DNA of 64,000 nucleotides, taken from the NCBI RefSeq assembly GCF_000346465.2, contig NC_034011.1:5764534-5828533 (forward strand), read 5' to 3'. This DNA is from Prunus persica (lineage: Eukaryota > Streptophyta > Magnoliopsida > Rosales > Rosaceae). The number at the start of each line of letters is the position of its first letter. Position 1 is the first letter of the stretch. Positions 1 to 12,660 of the stretch are shown here, piece by piece. The notes under the pieces were generated by a model. That model saw nothing but the letters and a program-made list of their open reading frames with translations, was not told the origin of the DNA and ran no database searches. The position numbers and the translations under genes were made by a program.

Positions 1-3000
1 GGATGGTAATGGAAAAATCAACCTTTTATAGTTTCAGAACTTTAAAATACATGTTCTTAGTCGTAACGCAAGGCGATATAAATTTTCACCTTATGGAGCT
101 GAATTTTACAGGGTTTGCCTCTGGACAGCTCTTTTTCTAGTTCTTCTTGCAATATTCAATGCTTGTGATATAATCAACAAGTTCACGAGGATTGCAGGCG
201 AACTTTTTGGCATGTTGATTTCTGTCTTGTTTATTCAAGAGGCTATCAAGGTAAGTCTCACATAGAACATAAGATCATTTTGGATCTAATACAGCTGATG
301 GAAAGAAAACTAACATGAGGTTCACGTTTCAATGGAAGGGTATAGTGAGTGAGTTCAAAATTCCCAAAGGTGAATATTCAAAGAAAGAGACACATCAATT
401 TCCGTGGCTTTACACAAATGGACTGCTGGGGGTCATATTTACTTTTGGCCTCCTATATACTGCTCTGAAGAGCAGAAAAGCAAGGTCATGGTGGTATGCA
501 ACAGGTTTGTCAAGAACATTTTGAGAGACTTGGTTCTTATTTTAAGGATTAAATTTTTTTTTGGGGGGGAATTTGAAGATATTTTCTTTGTTGTCCAGGG
601 AGGTTCAGAAGTTTCATTGCAGATTATGGTGTTCCTTTAATGGTGCTACTGTGGACTGCGCTGTCATTCAGTGTACCACGCAATGTACCCTCAGATATTC
701 CCAGAAGGCTATATAGCCCTCTGGCTTGGGAGTCTGCATCTTTACACCATTGGACTGTCATGAAGGTAAACTAATATTTTGTAATTTGTTGTTTAAGCTC
801 TTTGTTTACCTGAGCTTTCGACCTAAGACTTAATGTAGTAATCAAGTCTTTGCAGTTGTTTTTGTAATTATTTGCAGTTTTAAGTATTTCCTTTCATTTT
901 CTGCAGGATATGGGGAAGGTTCCTCCTGCATACGTCTTTGCTGCTATTATACCTGCTGTGATGGTAGCGGGACTTTACTTTTTTGACCATAGTGTCGCTT
1001 CACAGCTGGCACAACAACAGGAGTTCAATCTAAAGAAGCCTTCTGCATACCATTATGATATGTTGTTGCTGGGACTTATGGTATGTGTCACAACCATATT
1101 AAGATCAATGAAGGTTTGTTTCTGTCACATTCAATCAAGAATTAATACTTTTTCTCTTTCATGAAAAATTGGTCCCAGACACTGCTTTGTGGATTGATTG
1201 GGCTTCCTCCTTCTAACGGGGTCCTGCCACAGTCACCGATGCACACTAAGAGCCTTGCTGTTCTTAAGAGGCAGGTGAGTGTAGTGAATGAATGTCAATG
1301 AAAATTCTCAACTTTCTTGCTAGCCATCCAGGTAAATTAGATACTTAATTCATCTAATCTATATGCAGTTGATTCGAAAGAAAATGGTGAAGAGTGCTAA
1401 GGAAAGCATAAAACAGAAAGCTAGCAACTCTGAAATCTATGGAAAAATGCAAGCTGTGTTCATAGAGATGGACAACTCGACTACAGTAAATTTCTCAATT
1501 TGAACATGCTTTTATTGAAATTCTCCAACAAGTTAGCATTACATTGGCAATTGATATCTAACTATAGACACATGCGTATACACTTCACACCTCCCTTAAT
1601 TATATGAAAAGTAAAGAACTTTGAGTTTAACTGGTAATGTTAGTTGGGGAAACAAAACGAGAGAAGAAAGATAGTTACAGAGCTGAACGGTTTCTGTCGC
1701 AGCCTACATCACAAGTTAAAGAGCTGGAAGATTTGAAGGAGGCAGTTATGAAAAGTGAAAATAAAGGGGATAATGCAAAGGATGCATTTGATCCTGAGAA
1801 GCACATTGATGATTACCTGCCTGTCCGAGTTAAGGAGCAGAGAGTGAGCAATCTGTTACAGTCGCTTCTTGTGGCAGCATCAGTTTTTTCTATGCCAGCC
1901 ATCAAGAAGATACCAAAATCAGTTCTGTGGGGATACTTTGCTTACATGGCCATTGACAGTCTTCCAGGGAACCAATTCTGGGAAAGGCTGTTACTTCTCT
2001 TCATCACCCCTAGCCGGCGGTACAAGTAAGTAAATCTTCTTCATAAGTAAGCAGCATGATGGTCTATTAACATTTTGGATCACAGTTTAGACACAATATT
2101 AACAATTATTATTTCAGCATATGAGAACAAAACTCTTCTTTTGTAAGGGAACTTGTAGTCAATAAATGAAATTAAATCCAGAAACATTTGGAGGTGGAGT
2201 TTAGATTCACAAGTTTCCCACTAGGCCCCATGTTTAACAAAATGAACACACGGAATTTTTCAGGATTTCCAAACTCTTTACAATTGTTACCAATATTTCC
2301 AATGTATCAAATATTTGTGAGTTTTACTTCCCACTCATATTTACTAATTTGGTTGTGATCATGTTGGCAGGGTCTTGGAAGGTGGTCATGCTTCCTTTGT
2401 GGAGTCGGTGCCATTCAAATACATAGCCATATTTACACTCTTCCAGCTTGTATACTTGTTGGTCTGTTTCGGGGTGACATGGATCCCTGTAGCCGGCATT
2501 TTGTTCCCCTTGCCATTCTTCCTTCTCATAATAATAAGACAGCATCTCCTCCCCAAATTCTTTCAACCACATCATTTGCAGGAAATGGACTCAGCTGAAT
2601 GGGAGGAAGTCGCTGGTGCCCCAAAACGTTCTCTCAGTCTTCCTAGGGTATGCAATATCTACTGTCTTCCAATATTTACCTTCCACCTTTTGTCAATATG
2701 AACAAGTTTTATGATCATCCTTATTTTACCTTTGTCCCATCAATCTGAACAAATGTAATTCTATTCATTAGGAGTTAGAAACTTCTAACGAAGACGATGG
2801 AATGGAGATGTGTGATGCTGAGATATTAGACGAGTTAACAACCAGCAGAGGGGAGCTGAAGATCAAAGCCAGCTTCAGTGAAGAGAGACGTGGTCAGGTA
2901 GATTATCAATAACTTTTCATCCTAAAACTTGTTGACTTGAGGACTAGGCCTAGTGGATCTCAAAGCAATTTCAGTGTAATGGTTCATATCATATCTAAAC

Positions 3001-3132
3001 GAAAATGGTAGTACAAATTTCATTTATGTATTAATTTGAATGAGTGCAGGGAAGGTGATGTGCTCATATCATATGTGCTGTCTCTTTGTGCTTTTGCAGA
3101 TTTACCCTGAAATAATTGGCCAAAAAGAGTGA
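1..3132 (+). CDS. BOR: Boron transporter, BOR family (3' part, cut by window edge)
   Basis: Membrane borate exporter of the HCO3-transporter (SLC4-like) family; plant members load boron into xylem or export excess boron. Visible coding exons: up to 250 (its left boundary, near 35, is uncertain), 339-504, 599-765, 907-1080, 1179-1274, 1369-1485, 1703-2025, 2371-2647, 2772-2897 and 3100-3132, all with GT/AG borders and closing phase. Family landmarks are [70 protein letters not shown] and [20 protein letters not shown]. Several hydrophobic segments and a hydrophilic acidic C-terminal tail are visible, ending YPEIIGQKE. The N-terminus and first membrane segments lie left of the window. Which BOR paralogue it is (BOR1-like or BOR4-like) cannot be settled here. 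The exon 7 acceptor at 1702 was chosen because it keeps frame; an acceptor after 1680 would not. Confidence 0.93.
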
Positions 3133-4059
3133 AAGATGAGTCGGATTGGCTATGAAAGGAACGAGACATGAAGATAATGTAGGCATGAGATTTGAGGATT
3201 GAGTAGCATACCAGTAACAGAAGAGTAGGCGTAGGCTGAACCAAATTGTCACTGTTAGTGTTTTTTTTGTCTGAGTCACTGTTAGTGTTTGTGTGTAGGT
3301 GAAAGATAGAAAAGAAGATGTACTGCAGGTTAGTTATTGTTCAGGTTAATTTGAATTGGTTGCTATCACATTCACATATTATAACCAATTCAACATGCAT
3401 GGGGATGGAGTTCGATGGTTTGCAGCCAATTTCCATGTATAAAACACCTTAAATAGCACTTGAGATTGTTTCTCAAGTTTAATTTTTGTACACATCTTTT
3501 TGTTATCAGTATTGGAGCGACTTTTTGGGTCAAATAGGTTGAAAAATATTCTTCAATGTAGAAGTTCAACAGAAACACAATATCAACCATTCAAGTGGGG
3601 ATAAAATGATCAACATACCAAGAGAGTAACTCCTATACAAAAAAGAAAAAAAAAGTGCTCATCCCCCTATATAAGTGGTAGATGTATGTTAGGTCAGTTG
3701 GCCACGATCTTTACACCAAAATTTAATTCCTCTTCTTTTTAATTATAAATTTAATCGCCAAACTGCAAATGATCGGAAACAATATCAAGATGTAAACCCC
3801 AACCAAAAATCCTATTAAGGAGTAAACACACAAAGCAATCAAAACCAAGACCTCATTGGTTCTGTTTTCTTAAGGACCAAAAGCCATTCATTCACGTAGA
3901 AATAAAGAGTTAAAAGAATAATAATTCCATCTAGACCTAAAAAAGAAAAAAGTGGAGCCCAACGAACGACAATAGAATTATAGGAAACGACACATATTAT
4001 GTTACTCTTTCCTTTTTTTCTTTTATAAAATTTTCTTTATCTAAAAATTACAAATTGCA
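3133..4059. other. Intergenic: BOR 3' UTR and TOC34 promoter region
   Basis: No coding potential seen. The first about 200 bases probably carry the 3' UTR and poly(A) site of the boron transporter gene. The rest is AT-rich, with poly-A and poly-T tracts. It should hold the promoter of the TOC34-type gene, but I see no TATA box placed well enough to call. Confidence 0.5.
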
Positions 4060-4175
4060 AGTGTGCAACAAGGTACTTGACTTATCCTTACCGCCCTAAC
4101 CCTCTCTCTCTCTCTCGCTCTCCCTTACTCGTTTCTCTCTATCTCTGGCTCCCACATCTTAGCACAGACAAACGG
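4060..4175 (+). other. 5' UTR exon of the TOC34-type gene, followed by a leader intron
   Basis: A pyrimidine-rich stretch (CT runs at about 4100-4145) leads to a good donor, aacgg|gtaag, at 4175. The matching acceptor, tttacag, ends at 4819, just 23 bases before the start codon at 4843. This gives a leader intron of about 644 bases. The left edge (transcription start) is a guess from composition. CT-rich leaders plus a long leader intron are common in highly expressed plant housekeeping genes. Confidence 0.55.
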
Positions 4176-4842
4176 GTAAGTAAAGTCTCTATCTTTTTCA
4201 GGTTTTTTGCTTTAAATTTAAAATTTTGCATTGCTTTCGGCCCTAAAACTCATCACGTATCTCAACCACAGAGCATGTTCGATTATGATATCTGGGTTTC
4301 TGTGTAAATTGCGTTTGGGTTTGGTGCTTTGGTGGGTTTTTCTGATTTTCAATTCGTGTGGGTTTACAAGGAATGTCCTAGGTTGTTTAATCCTCGATAG
4401 AATATGTAAGTCCTTTGCCGGAATTGCTTCATAAAAGAACTTCTCATCATTTTAATACTTTCAAGCTAACTGCAAATTTTATTCATTGGTTTTGGTGATG
4501 ACTTGGGTTGGAACCACTGCAAAACAATTTGGGAACTTGTTGATAAAATTGTTATTTAATTTCGGCGATGACTGTTTTGAACCGCAAAAGTTTACAGCCA
4601 CTAAAATCCTTTTGCTAAAATCGAATTAAGGGATGAGACTTAGCCTTTTAACTTAGTTGTTTTGGGAATTGAAGGGTCACTAAGTTCTCTCAACCATTCT
4701 GCATTAGGGGTTTGTTTTCAAAATACTCACTTTCTCTATCTGCAACCTGAAATACTCTAATGTACCTAAAACAAAAAATTTTGTTACAGTACTTATTTTT
4801 GTTTTCTTTTTATTTACAGAGAGCTAGTTTGGAAATTGAGTC

Positions 4843-7238
4843 ATGGCATCCCACATAATTAGAGAATGGGCTGGAATAAATAGCTTCGCACCTGCCACCC
4901 AAACTAAGTTGCTTGAATTGCTGGGAAAACTGAAGCAAGAGGTTCCTTTTTCTTTGCTATGTTAATTACATACTTTTTCTTATTTTATAATTCAATGTTT
5001 TATTTTGTTGTAATTCTATTTTAAGTTTGTTTATTCTTGTGTGGTGTGGGTGTAGAATGTGAACAGTTTGACCATTCTTGTGATGGGGAAAGGTGGAGTT
5101 GGAAAATCATCCACTGTCAATTCACTCATTGGTGAAAGGGCTGTTTCTATAAGTCCTTTTCAGGTGTGCTCTTTCTCTCGTTTTTATTCTGATTTGAGTG
5201 GTTGCTTCACCTTGCCTTTGTAAATACACTTGGAATGTTTTTTATTGTTTTTGTCTAGTCTGAAGGAACAAGAGCTGTGATGGTTTCACGTTCAAGGGCA
5301 GGGTTTACATTGAACATCATTGACACCCCTGGGCTTATAGAGGGAGGATATGTTAATGACATGGCACTTAATAATATAAAAAGGTTATTTTTTGCTGTAT
5401 GTATTTGTAAATTTTACAGTCTCTTGAGAGATGTGTTTCTGGCTCTTGTTCAAGAATTTATTTAATAATTCTAATGGACTTTTAGTTCTGTTGTTGGTTT
5501 GTTTGAGCAGTTTCCTTCTGAACAAGACCATAGATGTGCTACTCTATGTGGATCGATTGGATGCATATCGGGTGGATAACTTGGATAAGGAGGTTGTCAA
5601 AGCCATAACGGATAGTTTTGGTAAAGGAATATGGAATAGGGCTTTGGTTGTCCTGACACATGCTCAGCTCTCACCACCAGATGGTTTGCCTTATGAAGAG
5701 TTTGTCTCCAAAAGATCTGAAGCTCTTCTAAAAGTTGTTCGTCTTGGTGCTGGGTTAAAAAAACAGGATGCACAGGTGAGCAATCTCTTCCTCCCAAGTT
5801 TAGTCATTGTTTTTTCAGCTCCATTTTTTTTTTCTGTTATATTGGGCATTTTCTTATTTGGTAAAGGCATTAGATAGGAACTTGTGTCCTGTTTAGACTC
5901 CTAATAGAAGGGTGATGAAGCATGCGGAGGGGAGTTCATGCTTTGTGATAATAGATAAGCTTCAAATGGCGAAGATAAATACTCAAAATCATGGTTTATG
6001 GACAAGGATTTTAATTAATATTTGAAACAAGACAGGTATAAAACATTTCTTTGTTACATGTGTGGGGAAGAAAATAAAGATATGAACATTTCCGTTACTT
6101 AGTGCAAGTAAATCCTAGGATATTCTCTTAGGTGGTCATTGCTCTGAAAAAGAGCAAAGCAGTCATGCTGTAATGCTGACATGGTTATGCCATTTTATGC
6201 CAGGTTTCTAAGAATATGATTTGGACACCATGGTTCGCTTTTTTTGTTTTTATTTTTGTTTTGTGTGTGTGTGTCCTATGCTCTAAGATGGAGATTAGAT
6301 GAATGTCATAGATTTTGTGTCTCAAAATGTTGTAAGATATGCATGCCTGTCCCGTAGGAAGGTCCTAACTCTAAAATCTTCAATTAAGTTATTCTGAATT
6401 ATGTGTTATGTTCATGTTTGACAGAAATTGTTTAACAAGAGGGTAGTTCGACGGGATTTATATTGGGACATGAAATACTGTACTGTTATGGATGCAAGTA
6501 CAAACTACAAATGAAAAAAATAACTAGATCTTTTGATTCAACATTTTTATTTTCCCTTTGTCAATGAAGAGTAGTCTTGTTTACATTAACTGGGTTCCAT
6601 GAGTTCCTTGTGAGTTTGATGAATTTGATTTATGACTTAAATTTTGAATCCATCCTTATATAATACTGAGTGATATAGTTTTCCTGTATTCTCTTAGGCT
6701 TCAAGTATTCCTGTTGTTTTGGTTGAGAACAGCGGGAGATGTAACAAGAATGAAGGTGATGAAAAGGTTAGTCATTTTCCTTATGTCATGTTTTAGTCGT
6801 TCCCCTGAAGCTCAGTTATTTATTATTCCATCTTTTTGTTGGTTGTTCTTTGGTAACAGGTTCTTCCAAATGGAACTGCTTGGATACCTCATTTAGTCCA
6901 AACAATCACAGAAGTCATCTTGAGTGGCAGCAAGTCCATCTATGTTGACAAAAAGTTGATTGACGGGCCAAACCCTAATGAGAAAGGAAAGCTTTTAATT
7001 CCTCTGATCTTAGCAATCCAGGTGAGCTTGTACATACTTTATCCCTGGAGTTCTTTTTTCTCTCTATTGATGCTCTATTGATGCAGGGACTAATTATCTA
7101 TTTTCATTTCTCTTTTCCTGTTAATAGTATTTCTTTGCCATTAAACCGATTGAACGAGCAATCAAGAATGATATTGCCAAAGAGAGTAGACCATCTTGGG
7201 AGATGCGGGATTCCGGTGTTGCTGGTCGCAAGTTTTGA
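4843..7238 (+). CDS. TOC34: Translocase of chloroplast 34 (TOC34-type GTPase), complete
   Basis: Outer-envelope GTPase receptor that recognises chloroplast transit peptides and works with TOC159 and the TOC75 channel. Seven coding exons: 4843-4941, 5056-5163, 5259-5383, 5511-5775, 6698-6766, 6860-7021 and 7128-7238. The sum is 939 nt, giving 312 residues, the usual length. The P-loop GKGGVGKSS (about residues 44-52), the switch sequence IDTPGLIEGGY and the guanine-recognition stretch VVLTHAQLSPPDGLPYEEF mark the AIG1/TOC34 GTPase fold. A C-terminal hydrophobic stretch (LLIPLILAIQYFFAIKPIE) is the tail anchor, followed by a short intermembrane-space tail ending GRKF. The start codon follows the leader-intron acceptor. 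Intron 4 (5776-6697) is the longest and shows no foreign insertion. Reading frame and motifs are intact. Confidence 0.95.
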
Positions 7239-7640
7239 TTTGGTCTTGGGCCATCTTTTCTCTTGAAGGTTTTACTGGTGTTTTCGTGTTCCGATGCTGA
7301 TCATCTATCTTTTCTTTTCTTTTTTTCCTTTTTCTTTTTGCCTTTTTCCGGGTAGCAGTTAAAGTAGTCAGTTGTGAGATTCTGCAGTATGAGTATTCTG
7401 CGGCTTATGGATGTTGTCTTGAGGAATCAGATCTTGTACTGTAATTAGCACATCCTTTTATGTTATTTGTGTTGCCATATATTAAGTGTTGCATGTGTGA
7501 AATACCTTCTTTTGTTGACTGATCATACTTCAAGCATGTAAAGGAGCCCTTCTGTACATTTGGAGTGACTCACTACGGATCCCAAGCCTCTGCATTTACC
7601 CGTATTTGAGTGTAGGAGTTTTTTGTGTTTTTGGTTTTTT
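7239..7640. other. TOC34 3' UTR and boundary of the transposon island
   Basis: T-rich DNA following the TOC34 stop codon, fitting a 3' UTR. Unique-looking sequence gives way near 7.6 kb to sequence of transposon character. I could not find a target duplication or LTR border that fixes the junction. Confidence 0.4.
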
Positions 7641-10600
7641 TTTTCAGCAACTGTAAATAAGTTTGGGTTGCCGTAAAGAGCGAACGGATGAAGTTGCCCT
7701 TGTGCCTAAGTTCAAGAACCAGGTCCCAAGAGTGCTTCAAAAGGTTCGTGGAGCCTTAGGAAGCACTTCGGTTCCTTTTACCAACAAGGTAGTCAACTGT
7801 GACAAATTAGTATTATAGCTTGGTCTGAGAAGCTTGTGGCATGGCAGCTAAGCCTCCATGAGTTTAGCATTAGAGAGAGATTGAATTTCTTACGGGATAC
7901 AGAGGTTCAGAGTAAGGGGAGAGAGGGAGATATGGAGATAAAAGGATATGTGGCTTAAGTAGATCTTCCAGTAGCTTGACGAATGCTTAGTCGTGCTTTT
8001 TGGATTGTTGTTTTGTTGGGTAGGAGGTGTCTTCTTTTATAGGCGCTAGAACCCCTAATTTTATTAAGTCTTCTCCTCCATTTTTCTTCACTTTCTTCCA
8101 TTCAATCCTCTTTGGTGAAATCTCCTCAACCCAAGCACATAGAAGTCGAGCTTTTTTGGGGTTCTAAGACTTTCCTGCGGCTGGACTCCTTCATCTCGGT
8201 GAGGCGCCTCTTACTTTTCTTTCTTGTTTTCCCATTAGAATTTGCAAAGAAAGAATGGGTAAAGGTGATGGTCCAAAAGGTGATTTACTTCCATCAGCAC
8301 ATGGTTTGCTTGGTTTTTATTATGGTTTGGCTTTGATTTGGTTTTAACAGGGATGTGAGATATTTTCTAAGGTGCTGGACATTTTTTCTCTCATGATTGC
8401 CCATGTGATTGGGCTCAAGAAATGGGACTGAGTTTTGGTGCTCCTAAGCAGTCCAAAAGTTCCACTCCTTTGACTATCAATTGGCATCATGAATACTTGT
8501 AATCATCCATACCACAACCCGCTCAGCAAGCCCTAGGCATTTGCGTGGTTTGGGCCCACTTAAGCTCGTAGCATGGCTTGGTGCTAAAATAAAGGTTTTT
8601 TTCGCTTGGCGTTGCTTGTTATTTGGCTTGTCTGTGCTCGAGCTTTTCCCACATTGTAATAAGCTATGGCCGGGCTAAACGGTGCTTGACGGGACAACGC
8701 GGGTTTGTGGAACCAGTACATTTTACAGGCTTGTTACGACCTCCCTTTTGGCAGTTGCGTATTTGCTTGGAGCGGCACGTGGACCATGACTTGTGCAAAC
8801 ACACATACGACAAATTCTTGTCTACTCTAGTAGGGCTCCTTTCTCGGTTAAGTGTTATACTAGGCTAGAAATATATTTTGGCCCAATCTTGGATTTTTTG
8901 GGCCTCAACATTAGCTCCCTTGATTAATAAGGCCATGAATGGGTACTGAAATAGGTTGAATAATCATACCCAGCCTAAAATATCAAATCCAGGGTAGTGA
9001 CGTGACCTTTCCTCTTCCCGCGTGTATGATGACGGCGCGCCATGATGACCTTCCAGCGGTTGTTTATTGTTCCTAGTACCTACGCATAAATTTCCCTCCC
9101 TCTCTTTCTCTATTTTTTTTCCCTTCTTTTTTTCTTTCTCCTTATGCGTGAAAAGAGTAAGTCCCTCTCTACTTTTTTTTTTTGGCTTTCTTCAATAAAC
9201 CTAGAGCGGGAGAGAACGACGGCAAAGAAATAACAAGAGCATCAGTCTGCGGCCGCTGGAAGCCCATGCTGATCTCACACCCTATCGCTCCTTGTGTGAA
9301 GAACCCGCTCACAGCCGCTAGAAGGAATCGCAAATTTCTATCCCCTTTTGGTCCGACTGAAGTTAGCTCGAGAGAACTCTTTTTTGTTTTCCTTTCTTTT
9401 GAATACCAGCTCCTCCTGCCTTTTCATTGTCATCGTCGTGCGCATTTGAGCCATGGCCGCTGGAAGGGGAGGTTGCACATGTATTTCCTGGTTTTCTCCC
9501 TTTTGACTTTGGCAGGTTGTCGGAAGATAACTGTGAGGGAAAGCTACGGGAAACGTTGCCCCCTCTCCCTTCCTCTTTTTTTGATTGTAAGGAATTCTAT
9601 GAATAAGAAGATTAAAGTTTCATGGTTCTTCTTCCTGGTTCCCTGCTGTTGTGTGTACTTTTTATTTATTTATTTATTTATTGGCTTGGAATAAGATAAT
9701 GTCCACCAATTGGGAACTTTAAGCACTCATTGAGTAATAGCTTGTCTTGATTGAGTGAAAAGCCTGTAGATGACGCTTGGGTAAGGTCAGAAGAGGATAA
9801 AAGTATGGCACCATCTATGTCATATGCTTGATTTTTTTGGACCCATGTATGTAGGGCGAGTGCCTTTGCTTTTTCATCTTAAAAAATAGCCAATTTGTGG
9901 TCCTGTGACATTAAGAAAATTAGCTTTGCCGTGTGATTTCCCGGATGCTGACGAAATTGTTTTGCAGACTTGTCCTTTTCTCTTTGCTGAGTTGATTGTT
10001 TTGCGATTTGTATTGGCTTGAAGTCCAACTTAGAAATCCAATCTCCTTGCTAGTAGCTTGAGGTCATGAAGGTGAGTTCTCAATGATCATCAATCCTTTT
10101 GCTCACAAGTGATTTTTTGTTGTTGACGATACCCCTGAAGCTTTGCTTGATTTTGTACAGGCTTGATTGGAGAATATCATATGCGCCATTTTTTTTTCAC
10201 CGCCCTTCGACTGAAACAATATAAGTGCACAGCCTCGATCCTTATCGCAGGTATGAGCTTGGTAAGAGTGCATGAAACTGATAGGAATGTGAGTGTGTGT
10301 CTGTGTTTTTTTTTTTTTTCCGCAACTGTAAGATTCGAGTATTTGGGATAAGAAAAGTGAAGGTGCTGGAACCTAATGGAACTTTTTTTTCATTGTTGGA
10401 AACTCCAAGCATACCCATCTTCATGAGTGTCGGGGTTGCGAATTTTCTTTGATTTTGCAAGGGTAGACACGTGTTTTGGCCTAAGCTTGTTTTTGTGGAA
10501 ACTCGCTTGATTGGGGCCATTTTTTTTTATTTAAAAATAACTACTAAGGAAATAAACAATACCGTATAGCTTGTAAGGCTCGATTTGTGGAGGGGCACTA

Positions 10601-10933
10601 TATCCTAAAGGGATTGGTCAAGTATGGGTATTACTCCATGGTTAAATTTTTATTTTTATTTTTGCTTGTGATCGACTTTAGTAATAAGTTGCATGATGCT
10701 TGGACATTCATTTAGACGTTTCCTTTGGCGAGAGATAACTTGCTCTGCTTGGCACACATTTCTCACATGCTATTTATTTGATTACTTTTCGTTGTGCGCC
10801 CGTCTCTCACCTTTTCTTCTCATCTTTTTTTTTTTTTTTGGGTGCAAGGATTTGCCACTTGCCGAGCTTTGTTATGGCACCCATTGATCCTCCACCAATC
10901 TTGACGGATCACCTTTATCGCTGGATGACAGCT
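7641..10933. mobile_element. Decayed transposon-derived sequence left of the PMD copies
   Basis: No intact reading frame of more than 170 codons, many poly-T runs, and a GC-richer patch around 9000-9300 with a CT-rich, promoter-like tract. It joins without a visible break, up to the N gap, to the plant-mobile-domain sequence on the right. I read it as the long 5' part of the same element. Just before the gap, a frame beginning at 10874 (MAPIDPPPILTDHLYRW) looks like the start of a PMD-type protein. LTRs were looked for by eye in 7.6-9 kb and in 22.1-23 kb and not found. Confidence 0.4.
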
Positions 10934-11033
10934 NNNNNNNNNNNNNNNNNNNNNNNNNNNNNNNNNNNNNNNNNNNNNNNNNNNNNNNNNNNNNNNNNNN
11001 NNNNNNNNNNNNNNNNNNNNNNNNNNNNNNNNN
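10934..11033. other. Assembly gap, exactly 100 N
   Basis: A run of exactly 100 N is the usual placeholder for a gap of unknown length. It falls inside transposon sequence, directly before the plus-strand PMD copy. Distances across it are unreliable. Confidence 0.97.
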
Positions 11034-11990
11034 CTGCTTAGATGCTTGTGAGAACCCTGTCATAGGTGAAGAGCCAGTGCCAGAAGTTGCCCCGGTGATT
11101 GATCCCGCGTCTATATCTAGATGTTGCATAGAGAAGGGCTTGTTTCCGGCTGTTCCTTTATTTTTTTAATACCCCTGTGGTGTCAGCGCAAGAGTTGGTT
11201 AGACTGGGTTAATCGCGAACTAATGGACCCATTTACTTGTGACATCTTGAGCAGGACAGAGGTGCTGGATGCCATTTTTCTTTCCAAGACGTGCAACATT
11301 CATATCGAAGCAAGGTGGCTTCATCACGTGGTTAGGAGGTGAAGCACCGAGACACATACCTTTGTTTGTTCATAAGGGGATTTACCTCTATGGTTGAGGA
11401 TGTGGAGAACATTTTCCACCTCCCTGCTTGTGGAAGTCAAGACCGAGAAGCTTGAGATTTTGCGGAAGGGTGCCCCGACTTCTCCCAACACCTCTTTCAG
11501 GTTCAGCAACTGGATACAACATTTTGGGAATGCAAACAGAAATGAGACTTGCCGACTCGCCGCACTTATATCATTACGGCTCGGGAGGTTTATTTTCTGT
11601 GATTTTCAAGATTGACTGCACGAGCAAGTGTTCCTTTGAGCTTCGGCAATAGCGCGAGGCAACATGATCTCTCCAGCCCCTATGTTCTTGGGGCATCTAT
11701 ATCGGCTACTCGACCAGGTTCAACTTTTTGAAAAAAGGGCAACGGGAACTATGGCCGTGGAAACTCTTTTGAACTCTAGTTTTATGCAGGTATTGTTATG
11801 AGAGCGCCTCAAAGGGTTAGATGTGTTCCCATTCCCTTGTTCACGGGCAAGGCTGATTGTTGACTCTGTCAAGGGCTCCTATATACCATACAAGCTTCCT
11901 TTGATTTGCAAGGGGTCTAAGCGAATGCAATGGAAAGGTCAAAACTTTTTAGGGCTGCTAGACAGTGTCGAGAACTTTATCTTTCATCAA
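11034..11990 (+). pseudogene. Plant mobile domain (PMD) protein fragment, plus-strand copy
   Basis: Translation in shifting frames gives stretches typical of the plant mobile domain (aminotransferase-like) proteins carried by plant transposons: CDILSRTEVLDAIFLSKTC, SNWIQHFGN, the CLHERVFPLA-type region, LGHLYRLLDQ and VDSVKGSYIPYKLPLICKG. At least three frame breaks or stops interrupt it, so it is dead. A minus-strand copy of the same region follows (11991-12660). This copy keeps a 54-base piece at about 11304-11357 that the other lacks. It reaches further toward the C-terminal part (up to about 11988) than the inverted copy does. Confidence 0.7.
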
Positions 11991-12660
11991 CTACTTGGTC
12001 GAGTAGCCGGTATAGGTGCCCTAGGAACATGGGGGCTAGAGGGATCGTGTTACCTCACGTTGTTGCCAAAGCTCAAGGGAACACTCGCTCGTGCAGGTAA
12101 TCTTGAGAAAAATCACAGAAAATAAACCTCCCGAGCCATAATGATATAAGTGCGGCGGGTTGGCAAGGCTCCTCTCTATTTACATTCCCAAAATATTGTA
12201 TCCAGTTGCTGAAGCTGAAAGAGGTACTAGGAAAGGTTAGGGTGCCCTTTTGCAAAATCTCAAGCTTCTACCTGTCCTCTGGAGTTAGAGCAATATTGAA
12301 AGGGTCTTGACTTCCACAAATAAGGAGGTGGAAAATGTTCGCCACATCCTCAAGTATAGGGGTAAATTCCCCCTATGAACAAACAAAGGTATGAATGTCG
12401 CACGTCTTGGAAAGAAAAATGGCATCCAGTACCTTTGTCCTGCATAAGATGTCACAAGTAGATAGGTTCATTAGTTCGTGATCAACCCAGTCTGACCAAC
12501 CCTTGCTGACATCACAGGGGTACTGAAAAAATAAAGGAATAGCTAGAAACAAGTCCCTCTCTATGCTAAATCTGGATATAGACGCGGGATCAATCGCCGA
12601 GGTAACTTTTGGCATTGGCTCTTCACCTACGAAAGGGTTCTTACAAGCATTCTTAAACAA
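11991..12660 (-). pseudogene. Plant mobile domain (PMD) protein fragment, inverted copy
   Basis: Reverse-strand translation gives the same domain: VTSAIDPASISRF, SKGWSDWVDHELMNLSTCD, DAIFLSKTCDIH, then the SNWIQYFGNVNREEP and LGRFIFCDFSQDYLHERVF stretches. It matches 11034-11738 of the plus copy as an inverted repeat with many substitutions. It retains about 33 bases (near 12270-12303) that are missing in the plus copy, and it lacks the plus copy's 54-base piece. Frame breaks are present. The domain resembles the PMD of plant Mutator-like or retroelement-borne genes; no catalytic function is implied. Confidence 0.7.

Noticed and set aside
7641..9100. Considered as an LTR of the PMD-type element
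   Set aside because: No second copy was found by eye on the far side and no TG...CA borders with a duplication. A dot plot would be decisive.
9182..9694. Open frame of 170 codons on plus
   Set aside because: Composition is poly-T driven, with no recognisable domain, and it lies in decayed transposon sequence. Length alone is not support.
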